DNA from: Ktedonobacterales bacterium
GTDB taxonomy: Bacteria > Chloroflexota > Ktedonobacteria > Ktedonobacterales > DATBGS01
Assembly (NCBI GenBank): GCA_036557285.1
Contig: DATBHW010000040.1
Location: 62,001 to 126,000, forward strand
Direction of reading: 5' to 3'
Length of the DNA stretch: 64,000 nucleotides
A program made the translations under genes and the position numbers. The notes beneath the pieces were generated by a model. The model searched no databases, was not told the DNA's origin, and worked only from the letters and a program-made list of their open reading frames with translations. Of the stretch, positions 51,070-59,779 are shown one piece after another (the stretch's first letter is position 1; each line of letters begins with the position of its first letter).

Positions 51070-53208
51070 TCATGGCTGGCCCTCCAGCAGACAGACACTC
51101 CCCTGGCGTGTGCCAACTACGCAGCAGACGCCAGAGACGGCTGGCGAAGCGAACACCGGCGCGCTCAGCGCAAGCTGAAAGCCGACCTTGCCGGTATTGG
51201 CGTCCATCAGCGAGACAGTGCCATCGGTATCAATCACCAGCAGCGCCGCGCCGCAGAGAATGGGAGATGCGGCAAGCTGCCCCATTGTCCTGGTGGTCCA
51301 CAAGCGATTGCCATTATCGCGGCTGAGCGCAAAAACAGCTCCCTCCTGTCCGGCGGCGAAAGCTCTATCGCTGGTCAGGATCGGTGACGCGCTGATCGGG
51401 ACGCCAAGGGAACGCTGCCAAAGGCGCTCGCCGGTGCGAATATCCAGCAGCGCGACACTGCCATCCAGGGCGGCGACAAGCGCCAGCCCATCATGGCAGG
51501 CGGGTGTCGCGCGCACCTGGCCGGAAGCCTGAAAGGTCCATTGCAGTTTGCCGCTGGCAATGTCCAGCCCCTTGATCTGGCCGGGGCCATTGGCGACAAT
51601 CACCAGATTGTTCAATAGTGCTGGCGAGGCGTAGAAAGGGCTGCCATCCACATGCTCCCAGATAATTTCGCCGCTCGTAGGGTTCAGGGCGACGATGCGC
51701 CCGGCCTGGGTGGCGCTGATGATAAGGCCAGCGCCCGCGGCTGCCGAGGCGAAGATTTTACCGCGCAGCGGGACACGCCAGCGGGCTGTCCCACCAACGC
51801 TTTGTACAGCGTGCATCGTTCCATTATCGTCGCCAAAGAAGAGCGTGTCTCCATGCAGCGTGGGCGTGCTGCGCAGCGGCGCGCCAGCGTTATAACGCCA
51901 CAGTTCGCGCTGGCTCTGGGCATCTAGAGCATAGAGGTAGTGATTGCGTGAGCCGACATAGACCATCCCGTTATGAATGATTGGTGAGCCATCAACCGCG
52001 CCCTGCAACTGAAAGCTCCAGGTCTGCTTCAGGGGTGGACGCAGGATGTCTGTCGTGACGCCTGCGCGGGCGGCGCTGCCGCGAAAACTGCCCCAGTTCT
52101 GAGGTTGGCGCGGCGGCGCTGCCTGCTGTGGCGCTGTTTGGAGTGTGAGCGGCTTCCCGCAGGCCCGGCAGCGCGCGGCTGAGGATGGGTTTGCTGCCTG
52201 GCAGTGCGGGCAGGGCAGGGTTTGTTGAGCCGCGCCTAGATTGCGCAACTCGTCCAGCATCGCGCGAGCCGAAGGATAGCGCTCCTCAACCAGCACGCGC
52301 GTGGCCTGCGCTAAGATCGCCTCCATCTCTGCTGATACGTGGGGATTCGTGTCGCGGGCGGGCGGGAAGCTCACCCCTTTGCGCCATTGAAGATTGATGT
52401 CGAAAATATTGAGCAGTTGGGGGTCACTGGCGGTCAGGGCAAAATAGAGCGTGGCCCCCAGGGCGTAGAGGTCGGAGCGCGGCTCGGTGCGCCCGGCCTT
52501 TTGCTCCGGTGGCAGATAACCCCAGGTACCCATCTTCGTAGTGTCATGTCGGCCAGCTTCATAGCGGCGGGCGATGCCGAAATCAACGAGGACGGCGCTG
52601 CCCTCCGGTGTGATAATCACGTTATCGGGCTTGATGTCGCGGTGAATGATGGGCGGCTGCTGGCTGTGAATATAGACCAGCGCGTCGCAGAGATCGATCC
52701 CCCAGCGGGCTACGTCGCGCTCTGAAGCCTGGCCTTGCTGCTCAATCAAGTCCTGAAGGGCGACGCCTTCGATGAAGTCCGATACCAGATAATGCGCGCC
52801 GTTCTCGCTGAAGGCGTCCCAACACGCCGGAAGACTCGGGTGGCGAAGCTGTGCGAGCAGCGCGGCTTCGCGCTGGAAGAGGGCTTCATCGAGGTCCGGG
52901 TCGGGTCGAAGCTGCTTGATAACACACGGCTGCTGCCCGCGACGGCTATCACAGGCGCGGAAGATCAGCCCCATGCCGCCGCGATCAGAGAGCGGCAAGA
53001 CATCGGTATAGCGTCCGCCGCACAGACCCATTGCTGGAGCCAGCGGCGCCTGTATGAGGGGTCCGTTCGTGTCGGCGGCTGGGGCCGGAATGCTCGCCTG
53101 TGGAGCGCCAACGACTGACGCGCCGCATTTGACACAAAAGCGGGCGGTTGATGGAGCAATGTAGCCGCAGCCAGGGCAATAGACATAGGAGCGATTCGAG
53201 GCTTGCAT
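51070..53208 (-). CDS. Ser/Thr kinase with flanking zinc ribbons and a PQQ-type beta-propeller
   Basis: 712 residues from ATG 53208. Zinc ribbon at the N-terminus (YCPGCGYIAPSTARFCVKCG). Kinase at about 65-330 with LSDRGGMGLIFRA, CVIKQL, HRDIKPDNVII, DFGIARR and SDLYALGATLY; all catalytic residues are intact. A second zinc ribbon follows (CPHCQAANPSSAARCRACG). The C-terminal 330 residues have at least six PQQ/Pyrrolo-quinoline-like blades (GMVYVGSRNHYLYALDA, LFFGDDNGTMHAVQ, AFAAGQEGAVFALS). No membrane helix, so the propeller is probably cytoplasmic and non-enzymatic. First gene of the three-gene operon. Confidence 0.94.
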   Translation of the reverse strand: MQASNRSYVYCPGCGYIAPSTARFCVKCGASVVGAPQASIPAPAADTNGPLIQAPLAPAMGLCGGRYTDVLPLSDRGGMGLIFRACDSRRGQQPCVIKQLRPDPDLDEALFQREAALLAQLRHPSLPACWDAFSENGAHYLVSDFIEGVALQDLIEQQGQASERDVARWGIDLCDALVYIHSQQPPIIHRDIKPDNVIITPEGSAVLVDFGIARRYEAGRHDTTKMGTWGYLPPEQKAGRTEPRSDLYALGATLYFALTASDPQLLNIFDINLQWRKGVSFPPARDTNPHVSAEMEAILAQATRVLVEERYPSARAMLDELRNLGAAQQTLPCPHCQAANPSSAARCRACGKPLTLQTAPQQAAPPRQPQNWGSFRGSAARAGVTTDILRPPLKQTWSFQLQGAVDGSPIIHNGMVYVGSRNHYLYALDAQSQRELWRYNAGAPLRSTPTLHGDTLFFGDDNGTMHAVQSVGGTARWRVPLRGKIFASAAAGAGLIISATQAGRIVALNPTSGEIIWEHVDGSPFYASPALLNNLVIVANGPGQIKGLDIASGKLQWTFQASGQVRATPACHDGLALVAALDGSVALLDIRTGERLWQRSLGVPISASPILTSDRAFAAGQEGAVFALSRDNGNRLWTTRTMGQLAASPILCGAALLVIDTDGTVSLMDANTGKVGFQLALSAPVFASPAVSGVCCVVGTRQGSVCLLEGQP

Positions 53209-53277
53209 GGATGGATTCCAGACTGTGGCCCACTTGGGCCGGAACCGCAGATACCTGCGCAAAAATAGCACAGCTAC

Positions 53278-53307
53278 AGTATATCGCGGCTCTCGGCTTG
53301 CTGTAAA
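53278..53307 (-). promoter_or_regulatory. Predicted promoter of the kinase/Snf2/multi-finger operon
   Basis: On the minus strand TTTACA (53307-53302), an 18-base spacer and TATACT (53283-53278). Predicted start is near 53271, about 60 bases before the ATG at 53208. Confidence 0.5.
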
Positions 53308-53352
53308 GCCCCAGAAAGGCGCGGGTTCCACGAACTATTGGGGGGACGCCAC

Positions 53353-53461
53353 TTGTAGCGCCGCCATCTTGGCGGCTAACGCTTCGCCAGGGCGAACGTT
53401 CGCCCTCCAGGCCACCGGACCAGCAGGCCAGCGTTGAGCCGCCTGGAAGGCGGCGCTACAA
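53353..53461. repeat. Palindromic intergenic repeat (REP/MITE-like)
   Basis: Perfect 13-bp inverted repeats end the unit: TTGTAGCGCCGCC (53353-53365) and its complement (53449-53461). Inside are a GCCGCC/GGCGGC hairpin, a perfect 16-bp palindrome GGGCGAACGTTCGCCC (53390-53405), and a second GCCGCC/GGCGGC hairpin with a TGGAA-type loop. The 109-base block looks like a dispersed structured repeat; other copies cannot be checked here. It sits between a convergent-free gap and the kinase operon promoter. Confidence 0.65.
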
Positions 53462-53561
53462 ATAACGGGTCTCGCTTGCTAACACCTCATTTTTGGTGGA
53501 ACCAAAGGCGCGAGAGGGGAGCGCCAGCAAGAACGGCTGGTTAAAAGTCAGGAAACCGGCT

Positions 53562-54659
53562 TCAGCCTGCAAAATCTTCGGTGAGCCAGAGGCGCGCGGA
53601 CGCATTTTCCACGTAAATGCCGATGCCGGTTCGGGTGAAATGGGGGTTCAAGATATTCTTGCGATGCCCATCATTGGGGGGTGTTTCGGCCATCATCATG
53701 TTGAACAGCCACATCACTTTCTGCCAATCGCTGCCCATGCCTGACCAGCCAATGTTTTCCCCACCCCAGGTAAATTTGACGCCTGCGGCGGCCATCCGCG
53801 ATTCCGGCGTGGTGCCTGGAGGCACGAAATGGCTCATGCCATAGCAGGTCATGTCCTCGCTGTGTACCAGCGCCTCGCTGTGGATGCGCGGATCGATGCT
53901 GAGGGCGGCAACGCCTGCGTTGGCGCGTGCCTGGTTCACCGAATCCAGCAGGCGCGCTTCAACATCGGCGTTTTCGTGACCGGCAACTGGCGGGCATGAA
54001 TGACTGGAGCCGGGCGGCAATGGGGCGGGTGTAGGTGTCGGGGCGAACACCCCAGAACTGGCGACAAACGCGCAGGCGCTGTCCTGGCGATCCTGAAGCC
54101 AGGCGATTACCTCATCCGATTGCGCGAGCGTAATCGTTTGTTTCTGAACGAGTTTACCCAACGAGGCAACCGCGCGCGCCATAGCCTGCTCCCAGGCAGG
54201 GCAGTTGAGCGAGTAAATATGCAGAGCGGCAAAGGGGGTATTGCCCTGCTGCACCTGCCGTTCAATATCGTTCTGGCTGACATTGAAGGCGCGAAAGAGC
54301 GCGGCGCGCACGCCCGCTGAGCAGGGAGTATCAGGCGCGCTGAGGGATAGGTTACAGACATGACCGATCAGCGCGCGCAAAGCCTGCTGGTCAACTCCGG
54401 CAGTGGGTTGATAAGAGGGCTGGTCGAGTCCAACCGAGTTGGCGACTGGCCGCGCGCCCAGGATGCAGGACAGAAACACGGCGAGGACGGTAAAGCCGGT
54501 TGCCATGACAAAACTGCGCCTGTGGCGCGTCGCCTGCCACGATTGCCGGATCGGGCGCATCAATCGGTTCCGCCCTGGCACAGCTAATACTTCTCTAGAG
54601 GCAGGTTTTCCTGGTTTGATGTCCCGCGGTTGCCCGCCAGTAGTGCTCTTTGCTTCCAT
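53562..54659 (-). CDS. Membrane-anchored or secreted CAP/SCP-domain protein
   Basis: 365 residues from ATG 54659. A basic N-terminus precedes one hydrophobic segment (SFVMATGFTVLAVFLSCILGA). About 150 residues of a Cys-containing helical region follow (VCNLSLSAPDTPCSAGVRAALFRAFNVSQNDIERQV), then a Pro-rich linker. The last 130 residues are a CAP domain (LLDSVNQARANAGVAALSID, HSEDMTCYGMSHF, GGENIGWSG, GHRKNILNPHFTRTGIGI). Bacterial CAP proteins are extracellular with varied roles; the function here is unknown. Start is uncertain; an in-frame ATG lies at 54779. Confidence 0.85.
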   Translation of the reverse strand: MEAKSTTGGQPRDIKPGKPASREVLAVPGRNRLMRPIRQSWQATRHRRSFVMATGFTVLAVFLSCILGARPVANSVGLDQPSYQPTAGVDQQALRALIGHVCNLSLSAPDTPCSAGVRAALFRAFNVSQNDIERQVQQGNTPFAALHIYSLNCPAWEQAMARAVASLGKLVQKQTITLAQSDEVIAWLQDRQDSACAFVASSGVFAPTPTPAPLPPGSSHSCPPVAGHENADVEARLLDSVNQARANAGVAALSIDPRIHSEALVHSEDMTCYGMSHFVPPGTTPESRMAAAGVKFTWGGENIGWSGMGSDWQKVMWLFNMMMAETPPNDGHRKNILNPHFTRTGIGIYVENASARLWLTEDFAG

Positions 54660-54820
54660 CGCTGCTTTCTGTTCGGTCCCCGAATCTTTTCTCCTCCAGA
54701 GTAAAATACCATGCCGCTGAGCAAGTGGGGAATGGAGGCATGCTGAGCAGTACTTCTCTCCTAGCCACCTTTCAGGCATCTATGCGCTAGAGGCGATGGG
54801 CCGGGCGCGACAGGAAAACA

Positions 54821-54863
54821 GGACGCTCAGCACGGAAGCGAGCCGCTTCCGTGCTGAGCGTCC
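54821..54863 (-). terminator. Terminator of the rpsB-ispG cluster
   Basis: A perfect 20-bp stem (54821-54840 with 54844-54863) and a three-base loop, 66 bases beyond the ispG stop. In the minus direction it is followed by TGTTTTCC. The inverted repeat is unusually long and exact. No gene is seen between 54660 and 54928. Confidence 0.75.
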
Positions 54864-54928
54864 TTCGGAGTCCAGGCTCTTTCAGCACTCCCTTTCCGGC
54901 GCTCATTGAGCGCATCAAGAGGGACGGG

Positions 54929-56173
54929 TTATTGGAGGACTGGAAGCTGCTTGCCACTCACGCCAGTGGCGCGCGTGCGCCCGCCGCTGACCGGACCAAG
55001 CTGCCCATCGCCAGGATAAACGAGCTTTGCTTCGCTTTCGGGGAGCAGACTGGCAACTTCTTTGAGAACCGCCTCCAGAAACTCGCTTTCGGGGACGGTT
55101 TTCACAACCTCGCCCTTGCGGAAGATGACGCCGCGCCCACGCCCGCCAGCCAGGCCGACATCGGCATCGCGCGATTCACCTGGGCCGTTGACAACGCAGC
55201 CCATGACAGCAACCTGGATGGGTGTCTGCACTTTGGCGAGCCTGCGTTCGACCTCGTTGGCAATCTCCAGCAGGTCAATCTCGACCCGACCACAGGAAGG
55301 GCAGGAGACAAACGTCACTCCGCGCTGACGTAAATCAAGCGAGCGTAGGATTTCATAGGCCACCGGAATCTCTTCTTCTGGATCGGCGGTCAGCGAGACG
55401 CGGATGGTATCGCCGATGCCTTCGGCCAGCAAGAGGCCGAGTCCAACCGCAGACTTGACTGCGCCTGTGACCAGGGTGCCTGCCTCGGTAATGCCCAGGT
55501 GCAGCGGATAATCGCAGCGAGCGGCGATACGGCGATAGGCTTCTACGGCTGTCAGCACGTTGGAGGATTTGAGTGAAATCTTAAACTCGTGGTAATCCTC
55601 TTCTTCGCACCAGCTTGCATATTCCAGCGCCTTGTTGACCATGCGCTCGGCCAGATGTTCGCGCTCCTGGCGGCGCTGCTCGGCAGGGTCGGTGCGCTCC
55701 AGTACGCCATCGTCGCGCAGGCGCACTTGAATGCGTTTCATTTCCTGGCCGCGCTGATCGAGGGCGTCAATGGAGCCGGAGTTGACGCCAATGCGCATAG
55801 CGATACCCCGCGCTTTACAGGCATCCAGCACTTCTCTGAAGGAGTCGCGCCCGCCAACCAGATTACCCGGATTAATGCGAATACAGTCAACGCCCTGCTG
55901 GATGGCTTCCAGCGCGAGATGATGGTTATAATGAATATCCGCGATCAGCGGGATAGCGATCCGACGCTTGATTTCGCCAAGAGCAGCGGCGTCTGATTTT
56001 TCAGGAACAGCCACGCGCACCAGTTCGCAGCCCACGTCCTGAAGGCGCTGAATCTGCGCAACGGTGCTCTCTATGTCGCGGGTATAGGTGGTGGTCATGG
56101 ATTGGACGGCAATCGGGGCGTCGCCACCAATGGGTACGCTCCCTACGTGGATTTGCCGAGTCTTACGACGCAT
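54929..56173 (-). CDS. ispG: 4-hydroxy-3-methylbut-2-en-1-yl diphosphate synthase (GcpE)
   Basis: 414 residues. IspG is the Fe-S enzyme of the penultimate MEP-pathway step. The N-terminal TIM-barrel has PIAVQSMTTT, CELVRVAVP, PLIADIHYNHHLAL and CIRINPGNL. The C-terminal cluster domain has the three Cys ligands in VSCPSCGR and VMGCVVNGPGE. The final 35 residues are extra to the usual end. It lies in the same cluster as dxr, so two MEP genes are together. Confidence 0.97.
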   Translation of the reverse strand: MRRKTRQIHVGSVPIGGDAPIAVQSMTTTYTRDIESTVAQIQRLQDVGCELVRVAVPEKSDAAALGEIKRRIAIPLIADIHYNHHLALEAIQQGVDCIRINPGNLVGGRDSFREVLDACKARGIAMRIGVNSGSIDALDQRGQEMKRIQVRLRDDGVLERTDPAEQRRQEREHLAERMVNKALEYASWCEEEDYHEFKISLKSSNVLTAVEAYRRIAARCDYPLHLGITEAGTLVTGAVKSAVGLGLLLAEGIGDTIRVSLTADPEEEIPVAYEILRSLDLRQRGVTFVSCPSCGRVEIDLLEIANEVERRLAKVQTPIQVAVMGCVVNGPGESRDADVGLAGGRGRGVIFRKGEVVKTVPESEFLEAVLKEVASLLPESEAKLVYPGDGQLGPVSGGRTRATGVSGKQLPVLQ

Positions 56174-56265
56174 TGAAGAAACTCCTTAAAGCGTATTCGG
56201 AAACTGTGAAAAGCTCTAGCGTTCTCTGTTGATTGTTCTCTGCTGCGCCCTGGCAATTATAGAGA

Positions 56266-57426
56266 TTATCGCTGGCTGATCCAGGCGCCAATGTCATTCC
56301 AGGTGATGATGACGACCAGCAAAAGTAAGACCGCCATGCCGACCAGATGGATCAGCCCTTCATGGCGAGGGTCCAGGCGCTTGCCGCGCCGGACCACCTC
56401 CAGCCCCAACAGCGCCAGACGACCACCATCGAGCGCGGGGAAAGGTAAGATGTTAATGATTGCAAGATTCAGACTCAGAAAAGCCGTCAGGTTGAGCAGT
56501 GGGAACCATCCAAGCTGTGGGATCAGGCTGGCGGCCTCACCGGTAAAGTGAACAATGCCCGCAGGTCCGGCTACCTGATGAATATTGAAGGCTCCGTCAA
56601 ACAGGCTGCGGATCAGGTCGACAAAACCACCAAGCATGAGGCCAGCTTGCTTCACTGCCAGCCCTGGAATCTGGCTGATCGGGTAATGGCGAGTTGCTAT
56701 GACGGTATTATCGAAGACGATGCCCAACGGCCCCTGGCTGGTAAAAGGGGTTCCCTGTTTATCTTTGATAGTAGCGCCTTGAGCGTCCTGGCAAGGCGTG
56801 TTACTCAAGTCGGCGGTCCTGGCGTCAACAACACTCGTCTGTGTATGTCCCTGCGCATCCTGAAACGTGATCTGCACCGGAACGCTGGCCGCGCCAGCGG
56901 GCGCGGCATTGATGTCGTTCTGAACAAGCTGTATGACATCGGTTTCCAGGATCGTTGATTGCCCATCAACGCTGATGATCTTATCGCCTGGCTGTATACC
57001 GGCAGCGGCGGCGGGAGAACTGGCGCACACAGACTGAATGACCGGGCTATAGCCGCTTTCGCCGCTGGCGTAGGCGAGGCCGAAGAGCAAAAACGCCAGG
57101 ATGGCGTTCATCGTGACTCCGGCGACCAGGACAATAGCGCGCCGCCAGGCCGGTTTTGCGGCGAAGCTGCGCGGGTCATAATTGCCCTCGTCGTCGGTGG
57201 TTTCGCCGTTTTCCCCTGGCATGCGCACAAAGCCCCCCAGGGGAATCCAGTTGAGCGAGTAAATCGTCTCGCCGCGCTTGATGCCGAAGAGGCGCGGTGG
57301 AAAACCAAAGCCGAATTCTTCCACGCGGATGCCAGACCATTTGGCGGTGAGGAAGTGTCCCAACTCGTGGACAAAGACGAGCAGACCAAAGACCGGAATA
57401 GCCGCTAAGAGATACCAAGCACTCAT
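56266..57426 (-). CDS. rseP: RseP-type M50 site-2 zinc metalloprotease
   Basis: 386 residues, intramembrane protease. The zinc motif FVHELGHFLTAK lies in the first helix, with LNWIPLGGFVRMPGE after it. A PDZ domain occupies about 125-270 (AAAGIQPGDKIISVDGQ). The second active-site motif is NILPFPALDGGRL (N-x2-P-x-P-x-L-D-G). Four membrane helices. Likely cleaves anti-sigma factors or signal peptides. Its ATG overlaps the dxr stop (ATGA), a common arrangement in bacteria. Confidence 0.95.
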   Translation of the reverse strand: MSAWYLLAAIPVFGLLVFVHELGHFLTAKWSGIRVEEFGFGFPPRLFGIKRGETIYSLNWIPLGGFVRMPGENGETTDDEGNYDPRSFAAKPAWRRAIVLVAGVTMNAILAFLLFGLAYASGESGYSPVIQSVCASSPAAAAGIQPGDKIISVDGQSTILETDVIQLVQNDINAAPAGAASVPVQITFQDAQGHTQTSVVDARTADLSNTPCQDAQGATIKDKQGTPFTSQGPLGIVFDNTVIATRHYPISQIPGLAVKQAGLMLGGFVDLIRSLFDGAFNIHQVAGPAGIVHFTGEAASLIPQLGWFPLLNLTAFLSLNLAIINILPFPALDGGRLALLGLEVVRRGKRLDPRHEGLIHLVGMAVLLLLVVIITWNDIGAWISQR

Positions 57427-58664
57427 GTTTTCACTCCCAGATCAGTGCCAACCACCAGCTCGCGGCATGTCCGCTGCGCCCAGGCACACACATTCAGAAT
57501 AGCATCAACATCAGGGTTTGCAATTGGCGTATGACGCTCCAGCACGCGCTCGATGAGTTCAGCAATCTGCGTGAAGGAGATGTGTCCGGCCAGGAACAGC
57601 GCAACAGCCTCTTCATCGGCCCCTACCAGAGCAGATGGATAGCTGCCGCCGCGCGCGCCGACTTCGCGGGCGAGCCGGAAGCAGGGGAAACGCTGAGGAT
57701 CGAGCGCCTCAAAATTGAGGGCGCCAACCTCCGGCCACTGGAGGGGGCGCACCAGGCCAGTGTCAGTATTATTAAGGCGATAGGGCGCGCTCAGGGCAAC
57801 CTGAATCGGCAGGCGCATTGAGGGAAGGCCCGCCTGCATCTTGATTGAGCCATCAACGAATTCCACCATTGAATGCACAATGCTCTGCGGATGGACCACC
57901 ACTTCAATCTGGTCATAGGATAGGCCGAAGAGCCAGCGGGCCTCCAGAACCTCCAGCCCTTTGTTCATGAGGGTAGCGGAGTCAATCGTGATCTTCGGCC
58001 CCATACGCCAGGTGGGATGCGCCATCGCCTGGGCTATTGTCACCTGGCGTTGTTCCTCCAAGGGGGTGTTTCTGAACGGCCCGCCAGAGGCGGTGATGAT
58101 CAATCGGGCAACTTCGGCGCGCGATTCGCCACGCAGGCACTGCCAGATGGCGCTGTGTTCGCTGTCTACCGGCAGGATGTCTACTCCAGCCGCTTCGGCG
58201 CTGGCCGTTGCCAGATGCCCTGCCATCACCAGTGTCTCTTTGTTGGCAAGCGCGATGGTTTTGCCCGCGTGAATGGCGGCCAGCGTTGGGCGCAGGCCAA
58301 TCAGCCCGGAGGTGGCGGCGACGAGTATATCAACATTGATAGAGGTCGCAACGGCTTCTAAGCCTTCTATGCCTCGCAGCGCCTGTGGGAGTAGCTGCTT
58401 TGCCAGGGTCTCCGCTTCGGGGGTATCGGCAGCGCAGGCAACCAGGGCTGGCTGAAACTCGTTGACTTGCTCAGCCAGCAGCGCGATATTGTTGCGGGCC
58501 GCCAGGGCTACGATGGTGAAATGATCGGGGAAACAGCGCGCCACGTCCAACGTTTGTCGGCCAATTGATCCGGTGCTGCCAAGCACAGCAATTCGCCTTG
58601 GGAAAGGCGCTGCGGCGCCCATCTCTCTTCTTATTTGTTCTGGCAATGGCCGCTGTGGCCCCAT
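57423..58664 (-). CDS. dxr: 1-deoxy-D-xylulose 5-phosphate reductoisomerase
   Basis: 413 residues from ATG 58664 (AGGGG upstream); a shorter start at 58622 is possible. Dxr makes MEP from DXP using NADPH and metal. Motifs: RIAVLGSTGSIGRQTLDV, ALANKETLVMAGH, LPVDSEHSAIWQCL, ITASGGPFRN, HPTWRMGPKITIDSATLMNKGLE. These contain the substrate-binding Ser/Asn/Lys and the Asp/Glu metal ligands. Same cluster as ispG and uppS. Confidence 0.97.
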   Translation of the reverse strand: MGPQRPLPEQIRREMGAAAPFPRRIAVLGSTGSIGRQTLDVARCFPDHFTIVALAARNNIALLAEQVNEFQPALVACAADTPEAETLAKQLLPQALRGIEGLEAVATSINVDILVAATSGLIGLRPTLAAIHAGKTIALANKETLVMAGHLATASAEAAGVDILPVDSEHSAIWQCLRGESRAEVARLIITASGGPFRNTPLEEQRQVTIAQAMAHPTWRMGPKITIDSATLMNKGLEVLEARWLFGLSYDQIEVVVHPQSIVHSMVEFVDGSIKMQAGLPSMRLPIQVALSAPYRLNNTDTGLVRPLQWPEVGALNFEALDPQRFPCFRLAREVGARGGSYPSALVGADEEAVALFLAGHISFTQIAELIERVLERHTPIANPDVDAILNVCAWAQRTCRELVVGTDLGVKT

Positions 58665-58841
58665 CAACGTATTCCCCTGTTGGAGCGTCTTTCCAGTTGG
58701 CAACCAGGCTGGATCGCTGCTCCGCGCGTATCATCAAGCATCTTAATAGGTATGTAGCCTCATTAAAGATTATAGCATAGCACTGCCGAGCTAGCCGTTT
58801 GTTGTGAAAGCAAGAGAACCAGCAGAAAAGATGAGTCTGGC

Positions 58842-59735
58842 TCAAGAGAGCATTTGCGGGAGCGCCCAGGAGGCATAGAGATAGACTACAACTACTGCGA
58901 ATAATTGACTATCTATGCGATCAAGCATGCCACCATGACCAGGAATCAGATGGCTGCTGTCTTTGACGTGTGTCTGGCGTTTGATGAGCGATTCTGCCAG
59001 ATCGCCCACCTGCCCGGCAACGCTGATAAGCAGGCCCAGGATGATGGCATGATAGACGGGAACGTTCAACGGGCGAGTTGCAAGCAAGGTGACGGCTATT
59101 CCACCGGCGATGCCTCCTATGACACCTTCCCAGGTTTTGCTAGGGCTGATCACGGTTGCCAGTTTATGCCGCCCCAGAAATCTGCCGGTAAAGAAGGCCG
59201 CGCTATCAAATGCCCAGACGCCTACTAACACCACCAGTACCCACCAGAAACCAGTGCTGGGACCAATCTGATTGCCGCGCAGGCGCAGGAAGAAGCTGAG
59301 CGGCCAGCCGATATAGAATGGTACCGCCATCGTCAGCGCCCAATCTACGAGCGAACCATTCAGCGTTTTGCGCATCGTCAGAAGCCAGGTGAATGACAGG
59401 AGCAGCAAGAGGCTGATACCACCCTCGATCAGGGGAGTACGCCAGGCGGGCAGGATAGCTGCAACCAGAAAATCAAGGCTGAGCGCCAGGCTGAGGAGGC
59501 TGAGGGGGCGCATGCCTTCGCCGGTAAGCATGCGGTGCATTTCATAGGATGCCGCGCCCACAATGAGAACAAGACCCCCAAACAGAATCCAGCCGCCGCC
59601 CCATAAGAGGCCCAGGATGATGGCAATGCCAGGAATGCCCGTCGATACCCGCAGCAGCAGCGAGTGTCTCCATTGGTCGTTGGCAGCGCCTGGGTCGGGG
59701 TTTGCCACCGATGGCGGAGGGGCTGACTGCTTCAT
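58842..59735 (-). CDS. cdsA: Phosphatidate cytidylyltransferase
   Basis: 297 residues, about eight membrane helices. CdsA makes CDP-diacylglycerol for phospholipid synthesis. The family signature is in the C-terminal half: SPSKTWEGVIGGIAGG and VGDLAESLIKRQTHVKDSSHLIPGHGGMLDRIDS. ATG 59735 has GGAAAGAG upstream. Between it and dxr (58665-58841) no gene is seen. Confidence 0.96.
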   Translation of the reverse strand: MKQSAPPPSVANPDPGAANDQWRHSLLLRVSTGIPGIAIILGLLWGGGWILFGGLVLIVGAASYEMHRMLTGEGMRPLSLLSLALSLDFLVAAILPAWRTPLIEGGISLLLLLSFTWLLTMRKTLNGSLVDWALTMAVPFYIGWPLSFFLRLRGNQIGPSTGFWWVLVVLVGVWAFDSAAFFTGRFLGRHKLATVISPSKTWEGVIGGIAGGIAVTLLATRPLNVPVYHAIILGLLISVAGQVGDLAESLIKRQTHVKDSSHLIPGHGGMLDRIDSQLFAVVVVYLYASWALPQMLS

Positions 59736-59779
59736 CGCTCTTTCCTTTTGCTTCGTGCAAATACTGATTCAGAGGGCAT

